From contig CAZKYS010000036.1 of NCBI GenBank assembly GCA_964557085.1, positions 1 to 20,893 on the forward strand: a stretch of 20,893 bases of DNA, written 5' to 3'. This DNA comes from Pseudaquidulcibacter sp964557085. GTDB lineage: Bacteria; Pseudomonadota; Alphaproteobacteria; Caulobacterales; Aquidulcibacteraceae. The notes below the pieces were generated by a model. It had not been told where the DNA came from. It did not search any database and saw nothing but the letters and a program-made list of their open reading frames with translations. Below, piece after piece: positions 15,863-20,893 of the stretch (its first letter is position 1; each line of letters begins with the position of its first letter). The position numbers and the translations under genes were made by a program.

Positions 15863-15885
15863 TGTTCAATAGTTTTGATTGAACA
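15863..15885 (-). promoter_or_regulatory. 5' leader hairpin or operator of beta-barrel paralogue 2
   Basis: tgttcaat (15863-15870) and attgaaca (15878-15885) form a perfect 8-bp inverted repeat with a 7-base loop. It lies between the predicted transcription start (about 15886) and the AGGAG ribosome site, with no T tract, so it is not a terminator. A 5'-terminal stem of this kind can stabilise outer-membrane protein mRNAs; an operator is the alternative. Confidence 0.45.
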
Positions 15886-15892
15886 TGCAGGG

Positions 15893-15925
15893 TTTATATT
15901 TCTCAATTATGGATGAGATGTGGAT
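15893..15925 (-). promoter_or_regulatory. Response-regulator box and -10 of beta-barrel paralogue 2
   Basis: Plus-strand TATGGAT (15908-15914) and TGTGGAT (15919-15925) repeat at 11-bp spacing, i.e. ATCCACA-N4-ATCCATA in the direction of transcription. Nine bases later comes TATAAA (15898-15893). A tandem 11-bp repeat in place of the -35 is how PhoB/OmpR-type activators commonly work. The box shares 16 of 20 bases with the one upstream of the response regulator. Confidence 0.5.
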
Positions 15926-15969
15926 GTTAAATTGCGCTAAAATGCAGGTTTAATTAAATTATTGAAACC

Positions 15970-17151
15970 TTATATTTGGGATTTAATCGGGATTATCATT
16001 TCGATTTTCAAACCATTTGGTTTGTTATTTTCAATTTTTAATTTGCCTTTATGTGAAACTATAATTGCATTAATTACAGAAAGGCCAAGACCGGTTCCAC
16101 CAAAATTACGGCTTCTTGAATCATCATTTCGCCAAAATCTTTCTTTGGCAAGTTTAAGTTTATCATCAGGCAAGCCATTGCCATTATCAATTATTTCAAT
16201 ATGCGCACAATCATTATTCTTCGAAACTAAAACTTTTAGATATTTGCCATCGGCCGCATGGATTTTGACATTTTGTATTGCCGCAAGCAAAGCCTGTTTT
16301 ATCCTATCTTTATCAATATAAGTATTTAAAGATTGTAATTCATAATCAATTTTAATTCCAAGCGCTTCAAAATCTGGCGCAACAAAATCCAAAACTTCGC
16401 TTATAATTGCCGATAAATCTTCCATTGTATAATTCAATATTAGCTTTTGATTTATCGAAAGACTCAAGGTTCGAAGGTCTTCAACAATACGGGCAAGGGT
16501 TTCGGTTTGACTTATAAGAATTGAAAATTCAGCTTCGCTTGGGGTGAAATAATTATCCTTTAAACCCTGAAGTCTGCCGCGCAAAATTGTCAGTGGAGTT
16601 CGTAATTCATGCGCAATTGCGGCATTTGAATATTTATATTCATTTTCCAATCGCTGAAGATTTTGCGCCATAAGGTTAAAATCTTCAACTAATTGCGAAG
16701 TTTCCCGGCTTTCAAAACCTGTATGTTGTGCGCGGGCATCGATTTTGCCATTTGCAATTTGCCGCGCCGCTGCCGCAACTGATAAAATTGGTTTGGACAG
16801 AAAACCTGAAATAAAAACCCCCATTGATGCCCAAACAAACAATGCCGCAATACTAAATTCTAAAACCGTTTTCTCGGTTGGGTCTTCTAAATTTCCAAAA
16901 TTCTCTTTTTGAAATTTAAAAGATTCCCGCTGAAGTGCTGCAAGTTTTTCACCGTCTGAAACAATACCTCGTTGAAGTTCTTCAAGGGTTTTCTTTGATT
17001 CTGGTGATAATTTGGCGGTTAATTTCTTGGTTTCCACACTAAGAAAAGTAATGGTTCCGATATAAACAAAAACAACCGTACTAAGAACGCCAAGACCAAA
17101 TAATATTGCGAAAATGGTTCTTAATTTAATTGGTTTAAGTTTAATCTTCAT
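15970..17151 (-). CDS. Sensor histidine kinase, AdeS/BaeS-like
   Basis: A 393-residue membrane kinase. Helix 1 lies at about 11-37 and a short periplasmic loop of some 55 residues (coiled, Lys/Glu-rich) follows. Helix 2 is at about 97-118, then HAMP (about 119-172) and HisKA with phosphoacceptor H181 in AHELRTPLTI. The ATPase domain has N294, DNGNGLP (322-328) and GGTGLGL (351-357). All catalytic boxes look intact. I start at ATG 17151, which overlaps the response-regulator stop by 11 bases. The longer frame to 17217 would add 22 residues lying inside that gene. It presumably senses an envelope signal and phosphorylates the adjacent regulator. No terminator is visible before the barrel gene downstream. 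Confidence 0.92.
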   Translation of the reverse strand: MKIKLKPIKLRTIFAILFGLGVLSTVVFVYIGTITFLSVETKKLTAKLSPESKKTLEELQRGIVSDGEKLAALQRESFKFQKENFGNLEDPTEKTVLEFSIAALFVWASMGVFISGFLSKPILSVAAAARQIANGKIDARAQHTGFESRETSQLVEDFNLMAQNLQRLENEYKYSNAAIAHELRTPLTILRGRLQGLKDNYFTPSEAEFSILISQTETLARIVEDLRTLSLSINQKLILNYTMEDLSAIISEVLDFVAPDFEALGIKIDYELQSLNTYIDKDRIKQALLAAIQNVKIHAADGKYLKVLVSKNNDCAHIEIIDNGNGLPDDKLKLAKERFWRNDDSRSRNFGGTGLGLSVINAIIVSHKGKLKIENNKPNGLKIEMIIPIKSQI

Positions 17152-17854
17152 TGCTAAAAAACCTATAACCAATACCCCGAACGCATTCGAGGTAATTTTG
17201 TAATCCATTTGCTTCAAGTTTTTTTCTTAATTTTGAAATATGGCTGTCCACCGTTCTTTCCAACGCCTCACCATCACTTGGAAGGCATGTATCCAAAATC
17301 TGAAATCTTGAAAAAACCTTCTTTGGGTGTCGTCCAAGATATACCAATATCCGAAACTCAGTAAGCGTAACATCAATGCGGCTTTTGGAAACCAAATCAT
17401 TTTCAAACTTTAATGCGTTTACTAAATGGGAATCAGTATCAATTTCGATTTCAGCAACCCGAATAATTTTTTGATTTTCTGCACTATTATTTAAACGGCG
17501 CAAAACTGCTTTTGCCCTTGCCACTAATTCCAAAGGATTAAATGGTTTTACAACATAATCATCGGCACCAACTTTTAGGGCACTTATTTTTTCCAAATCA
17601 TCGCCCAATGCAGTTGCCATAATAACGGGGGTTTCGCCCTGTTTTCGAATTTCGTTTAAAACTTCGCTGCCGTCGCGCTTTGGAATATTGATGTCTAAAA
17701 TCACAATATCGGGTCTAAGCATACGAAAATGCATAAGCGCAATATCGCCATCAGATGCGATAATAGTTCTAAAACTTTCGCGGCGAAAATATTCATTTAT
17801 AATTTCGCTAATTTGTGGTTCATCTTCAACAATTAAAACTAAAGGATTTTGCAT
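17141..17854 (-). CDS. OmpR/PhoB-family response regulator, AdeR-like
   Basis: A 237-residue DNA-binding regulator. The receiver domain (about 1-120) has acidic pocket E10-D11, phosphoacceptor D54 in VILD, T81 and K103 in VVKPFNP. The winged-helix domain (about 135-235) ends GIGYRFF. The stretch ALERTVDSHISKLRKKLE closely recalls Acinetobacter AdeR as I remember it, as does TPVIM-TAL with the following GADDYVVKPFNP. That comparison is from memory, without an alignment. AdeR controls an RND efflux pump, but none is present here; the nearest same-strand genes beyond the kinase are two small outer-membrane barrels. A tandem box 57 to 74 bases upstream of the ATG suggests autoregulation. Confidence 0.93.
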   Translation of the reverse strand: MQNPLVLIVEDEPQISEIINEYFRRESFRTIIASDGDIALMHFRMLRPDIVILDINIPKRDGSEVLNEIRKQGETPVIMATALGDDLEKISALKVGADDYVVKPFNPLELVARAKAVLRRLNNSAENQKIIRVAEIEIDTDSHLVNALKFENDLVSKSRIDVTLTEFRILVYLGRHPKKVFSRFQILDTCLPSDGEALERTVDSHISKLRKKLEANGLQNYLECVRGIGYRFFSNED

Positions 17855-17895
17855 TTCTTGGTCATTTATTGGTTAGTTCATTAGCATATTTTGCG

Positions 17896-17928
17896 CTTAA
17901 ACAATATTATTATGGATAAAGTGTGGAG
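17896..17928 (-). promoter_or_regulatory. Response-regulator box and -10 ahead of the AdeR-like gene
   Basis: Plus-strand TATGGAT (17911-17917) and TGTGGAG (17922-17928) repeat at 11-bp spacing. On the coding strand a 9-base gap leads to TTTAAG (17901-17896), a weak -10. The repeat spacing and 9-base gap equal those at beta-barrel paralogue 2. The box lies in the divergent region, so it could also influence the rightward enoyl-CoA hydratase promoter. Confidence 0.5.
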
Positions 17929-17959
17929 GCTTATATTAACAAGTTTACGCCACGGATAC

Positions 17960-17989
17960 TTGACGCACACATGTTTTGCCTGTTCTAAT
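17960..17989 (+). promoter_or_regulatory. Promoter of the enoyl-CoA hydratase/GNAT operon
   Basis: TTGACG (17960-17965) and TCTAAT (17984-17989) are 18 bases apart, a good sigma-70-type pair. Transcription from about 17996 leaves a short leader carrying a GGGAGAG ribosome site ahead of the ATG at 18010. Confidence 0.55.
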
Positions 17990-18009
17990 CACCCAAACGG
18001 GAGAGATAA

Positions 18010-18762
18010 ATGTTTGAAGAAAATATTATTGTTCAAATCAATGATGGTGTATGTGAAATAAAGTTTAACCGCCCAGATAAGAAAAACGCAATTCTTGGCG
18101 CTATGTATGAAAAATTCGCAAAGACTATAATTGATGGCAATAATGATGATTCAATTCGTGCATTTTTAATTTGTTCAAGTGGCGAAACTTTTTGCGCGGG
18201 AAATGATATTGGTGATTTCATAAATAATGGAATTGATTTTGCCAACTCGCCGCAAAAGAAGTTTTTTGATTCTTTATCACTTTGTGAAAAACCAATTGTA
18301 AGCGCGGTTCAAGGTAAAGCGGTTGGAATTGGCACAACAATGCTTTTGCATTTTGATATAAATTATGCCGCCGATAATGCACAATTTTCAACGCCTTTTG
18401 TTAATTTGGGCCTTGTCCCTGAAGGTGGTTCAAGTCTTATATTGCCAATGAAAATTGGGCATCAGCGTTCAGTTGAAATTTTACTTTTGGGCGAAAGTTT
18501 TGATGCACAACAAGCGCATTCATACGGCATAATAAACAAAATTTTGCCCCAAGATGAATTATATGATGCGGCAAAAAATACTGCACTTAAATTTGCAAGC
18601 TTGCCGCCAAATGCACTAAAAAATGCGCGCGCACTTATGCGCGGAAATAAGGATGAAATATCGGCCCATATTGCAAAAGAAGGAATAAAATTTGGTGAGG
18701 CAGTAAAAGGCGAAGAAGCACGCAATGCCTTTATGTCCTTTATGATGCGCAAGGCAAAATAG
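18010..18762 (+). CDS. Enoyl-CoA hydratase/isomerase (crotonase family), ECI2-like
   Basis: A 250-residue crotonase-fold enzyme acting on acyl-CoA thioesters. The oxyanion-hole segments are FCAGNDI (61-67) and QGKAVGIGT (101-109). The segment TPFVNLGLVPEGGSS (128-142) places E138 where peroxisomal-type delta3,delta2-enoyl-CoA isomerases (ECI2) carry their single catalytic glutamate, so isomerase activity is at least as likely as hydratase. The likely role is degradation of unsaturated fatty acids. A strong ribosome site and promoter precede it, and the first GNAT gene starts 6 bases after its stop. No other beta-oxidation gene is visible. Confidence 0.88.
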   Translation: MFEENIIVQINDGVCEIKFNRPDKKNAILGAMYEKFAKTIIDGNNDDSIRAFLICSSGETFCAGNDIGDFINNGIDFANSPQKKFFDSLSLCEKPIVSAVQGKAVGIGTTMLLHFDINYAADNAQFSTPFVNLGLVPEGGSSLILPMKIGHQRSVEILLLGESFDAQQAHSYGIINKILPQDELYDAAKNTALKFASLPPNALKNARALMRGNKDEISAHIAKEGIKFGEAVKGEEARNAFMSFMMRKAK

Positions 18763-18768
18763 CATTAA

Positions 18769-19278
18769 ATGACACCCCAAATTAATACGCCGCGCTTAAT
18801 ATTGCGCCCACCTAATGAAAGTGATTTTGAAAGTTTCGCAAAGGCGCAGGTAGATCCGGAATTTAAAAAACACACAGGCGGAACAATCGACAAAGCTGCT
18901 GCCTTTAATGAATTTTTAGAATGGCAAAAATACTGGGAAACAAGTAATTATTGCTTCTTTTCAGTAATAGAAAAAGCAAGCAATGAATGGATTGGCAGAG
19001 TTGGCCCAACGAAAAGGGCAAATGCACAATTTCCCGAATTTGGGTGGTCAATAATTACAAAAGCACAAGGCAAAGGCTATGCAAAGGAAGCGGCAATTGC
19101 CGTAATAGAATGGGCGAAAAAACAATTAAAATGGGATGAGGCATATTTCTGTATTGATAGGAATAATATTTCATCCCAAAAACTGGCAATATCATTGGGT
19201 GCGAAAAATATTGGAATTGAAAAATTGCCGCAAACTCTAAAAGATAAAAATGTTGAAGTTTGGCATAAAGCCAAATAA
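18769..19278 (+). CDS. GNAT acetyltransferase, RimJ/RimL-like (copy 1)
   Basis: A 169-residue GCN5-related N-acetyltransferase of the Acetyltransf_3 type. It opens with the TPRLILRPP strand, and the acetyl-CoA pyrophosphate loop is QGKGYA at 100-105, followed by KEA and the closing N-x-x-S-x-K-L-A-x-x-L-G-A helix typical of the fold. It transfers acetyl from acetyl-CoA to an amine; the acceptor (ribosomal protein N-terminus, antibiotic or small metabolite) cannot be told. It follows the enoyl-CoA hydratase gene by 6 bases with a poor ribosome site, suggesting coupling. It is the most divergent of the three complete copies. Confidence 0.88.
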   Translation: MTPQINTPRLILRPPNESDFESFAKAQVDPEFKKHTGGTIDKAAAFNEFLEWQKYWETSNYCFFSVIEKASNEWIGRVGPTKRANAQFPEFGWSIITKAQGKGYAKEAAIAVIEWAKKQLKWDEAYFCIDRNNISSQKLAISLGAKNIGIEKLPQTLKDKNVEVWHKAK

Positions 19279-19322
19279 ATCATGCAAATCAAATAAATAT
19301 TTTATTTAAAGCGGATTAAATT

Positions 19323-19856
19323 ATGATAAATTCTATAAAGATTGAAACTGAGCGCCTAATACTTCGCCCGCCAATTTTAGAAGATTTAGAAGATTTTACA
19401 AAAATGCGCGGTGATTTTGAACGTTCAAAACACGCAGGCGGTGGCCTTGATGCTGCGGGTGCATGGAATAAATTTGTAACATGGGTTGGCGCATGGCACT
19501 TATTCGGCTTTGGCATGTTTAGCGTTATTGAAAAATCTAGCGGTAAATGGATTGGTAATATTGGCCCTGTATGCATGTATTCATGGCATGGGCAGGAATT
19601 TGGCTGGGCATTAATTGAAGAAGCCGATGGCAAAGGTTATGCCCAAGAAGCATCAATCGCTGCACTTGATTGGGCATATAAAAACACAGATATTGAAGAA
19701 TTTGTTCATTCAATTTCACCAGATAATGAAGCATCATCAAAACTTGCAAAACGCATTGGTGCAAAATTCATTGGCGAAATGGCGCTTCCGCCGCCATATG
19801 AAGGATATATAGACCATATTTGGAAATCTTTTAAAAGTGATTGGAAAAATGATTAA
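19323..19856 (+). CDS. GNAT acetyltransferase, RimJ/RimL-like (copy 2)
   Basis: A 177-residue paralogue. It has IETERLILRPP at 7-17, a Gly-rich HAGGGLDAAGAW segment (37-48), the WIGNIGP strand (76-82) and the acetyl-CoA loop DGKGYAQEA (102-110), and it ends in LPPPYEGY...W as copy 3 does. The last 8 bases overlap the start of copy 3 (ATGATTAA). The 44 bases before it hold only AT-rich sequence with a weak GGA ribosome site. Substrate unknown. Confidence 0.88.
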   Translation: MINSIKIETERLILRPPILEDLEDFTKMRGDFERSKHAGGGLDAAGAWNKFVTWVGAWHLFGFGMFSVIEKSSGKWIGNIGPVCMYSWHGQEFGWALIEEADGKGYAQEASIAALDWAYKNTDIEEFVHSISPDNEASSKLAKRIGAKFIGEMALPPPYEGYIDHIWKSFKSDWKND

Positions 19857-20409
19857 AACCTCACCCCTTGGGCCGACAATTGAAACCGAACGTATGATTT
19901 TGCGCCCGCCAATCATTGAAGATTTTGAAGCCTTTTCTTTATTCCATCAAGATCCAGAAACCATGAAATTCCTTGGTGGGGTGCAAGAGCGCGCAACAAC
20001 ATGGCGCACTTTTAACGCTTTTGTTGGTTCATGGTATTTATATGGTTTTGCGATGTTTTGCATGATTGATAAGAAAACAGGTGAATGGCTTGGGCGCGTT
20101 GGGCCAATTTATCCGCTTGAATGGCCTGAAAAAGAAGTTGGTTGGGGTGTTGCCCGTAGCGCATTGGGTAAAGGCTTTGCCCGTGAGGCGGCGGTTGCAA
20201 CAATGGATTATGCCTTTGACAAATTAGGCTGGGAAAAAGTTATTCATTGTATCGCCCCCGAAAACGCACCTTCGCAAAATCTTGCTAAACGCCTTGGCTC
20301 ACAAAATCTTGGAAAAACCCAATTGCCACCGCCTTACACACATCTTGATGTTGATGCATGGGGGCAAAGCAAAGAAGAATGGTTAAAAAACCGCGCGCAA
20401 TTTTATTAA
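19849..20409 (+). CDS. GNAT acetyltransferase, RimJ/RimL-like (copy 3)
   Basis: A 186-residue paralogue with IETERMILRPP near 11-21, GEWLGRVGP at 78-86 and acetyl-CoA loop LGKGFAREA at 106-114, ending LPPPY.H.D. I choose the ATG at 19849, which has GGA upstream, over an in-frame GTG at 19837 that would add four residues. The start overlaps the copy 2 stop by 8 bases, so the pair is translationally coupled. Codons are slightly richer in G and C than in copies 1 and 2. No terminator is visible after it. Confidence 0.88.
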   Translation: MIKTSPLGPTIETERMILRPPIIEDFEAFSLFHQDPETMKFLGGVQERATTWRTFNAFVGSWYLYGFAMFCMIDKKTGEWLGRVGPIYPLEWPEKEVGWGVARSALGKGFAREAAVATMDYAFDKLGWEKVIHCIAPENAPSQNLAKRLGSQNLGKTQLPPPYTHLDVDAWGQSKEEWLKNRAQFY

Positions 20410-20551
20410 TTATTTTTGCGCAAAATTTCTTATTTAATTGTATTTTGCAATGGCGAAAAAAGATTTGCTTGCTCGACTTTGGGTTGCAAATCAATTAATT
20501 GCGTCACGTCTTTTGGGGAAAAGGCAAAATAAGCACCAAAAAGGGCATATA

Positions 20552-20893
20552 ATGGCAAATTTGCAAAGACTTAAATTGGTTGTTGTAAACGACCAAATAA
20601 AATCTGATTTACGTGACAATCGTGATAATTTTGAAAAAAAGCATGGAATTATTTTACCAGATAATTGGCCAAAATTCCCCGAAGCTTTTGCAGAAGATAA
20701 TGATGCAAATAATGGCGCTGAACCATTTTGCGGATATTTATTTATCGAAGCGAAAACAAACCGCCTTATTGGTAATGGCGGCTTAATTCAGGGCAATAAA
20801 AACGATGATGTGGTCGAAATCGGCTATGAAATTGCCCCTGCTTTCCAAGGTCATGGCTTTGCAACCGAAGCTGCCCAAGCAATGATTGATATT
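20552..20893 (+). CDS. GNAT acetyltransferase (copy 4), 3' end outside the window
   Basis: A partial frame of 114 codons running off the right edge. It has the NRLIGNGGLI strand and VEIGYEIAPAFQGHGFATEAAQAM, with the acetyl-CoA loop QGHGFA, so the GNAT core is clear. The N-terminal part (DNWPKFPEAF) differs from copies 1-3, so it belongs to another subgroup and is less likely a recent duplicate. AAGGG before the ATG at 20552 favours this start. An in-frame ATG at 20450 has no ribosome site and would add 34 basic residues. The 142 bases before it show no clear terminator. Confidence 0.8.
   Translation, partial: MANLQRLKLVVVNDQIKSDLRDNRDNFEKKHGIILPDNWPKFPEAFAEDNDANNGAEPFCGYLFIEAKTNRLIGNGGLIQGNKNDDVVEIGYEIAPAFQGHGFATEAAQAMIDI

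Noticed and set aside
15850..15906. N-terminal extension of beta-barrel paralogue 2
   Set aside because: It would bury the signal peptide 19 residues inside the protein and read through the 5' hairpin. AGGAG before the ATG at 15849 settles the start.
17152..17217. N-terminal extension of the sensor kinase
   Set aside because: It lies wholly within the response-regulator gene. The ATG at 17151 gives a normal first membrane helix and a short overlap.
19279..19322. AT-rich near-palindrome between GNAT copies 1 and 2
   Set aside because: It has only A-T pairs with no GC core or T tract, so it is not a credible terminator.
1..20893. Possible defence system, phage or mobile element
   Set aside because: No integrase, transposase, restriction, toxin-antitoxin, reverse transcriptase or Cas protein was recognised, and no flanking direct repeats were seen; this could be missed by eye.

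Overview
The window looks like a stretch of chromosome from an AT-rich alphaproteobacterium. Three things point there: the argB – HAD pyrimidine 5'-nucleotidase – dapD order, the purB/bolA pairing, and the style of the TrmD, PurB and DapD proteins. No rRNA, tRNA, CRISPR array, insertion sequence or phage gene was recognised. Coding density is very high, and no stretch above about 190 bases lacks a gene.

Layout. (1) 1-1065 (+): the tail of an unknown gene overlaps a Rieske oxygenase by ATGA. (2) 1062-6387 (-): four genes in order of transcription are a zinc-free quinone oxidoreductase, an EamA/DMT transporter, tRNA (m1G37) methyltransferase TrmD and a secreted M1 aminopeptidase. (3) 6485-7999 (-): an unusual OmpA-family protein with a long Ala/Lys-rich repetitive N-terminus. 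(4) 8189-10676 (+): the argB, HAD phosphatase and dapD operon. It ends in a hairpin whose 3' arm is also the Shine-Dalgarno sequence of a small YegP-like (DUF1508) gene at 10742-10921. (5) 10918-11790 (-): an AraC/GyrI-type regulator that probably starts at TTG. (6) 11927-14444 (+): purB, bolA and a secreted double-retropepsin aspartic protease, closed by a bidirectional terminator. (7) 14472-17854 (-): two paralogous small outer-membrane beta-barrels, preceded by an AdeRS-like two-component system. (8) 18010 to the end (+): an enoyl-CoA hydratase/isomerase followed by four RimJ/RimL-type GNAT acetyltransferases, the last cut by the window edge.

How they work together. argB supports arginine synthesis, dapD lysine and peptidoglycan synthesis, and purB purine synthesis. 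The most interesting system is in 15077-17930. A tandem 7-mer repeat with 11-bp centre spacing, typical of OmpR-type response-regulator boxes, lies upstream of the response-regulator gene and upstream of one barrel gene. It has the same geometry in both places, 9 bases before a plausible -10 box, and a diverged copy precedes the second barrel gene. This suggests a compact self-contained envelope regulon: an autoregulated AdeRS-like pair controlling its neighbouring outer-membrane proteins. The readings of promoters, operators and terminators come from inspection by eye and are inferences.
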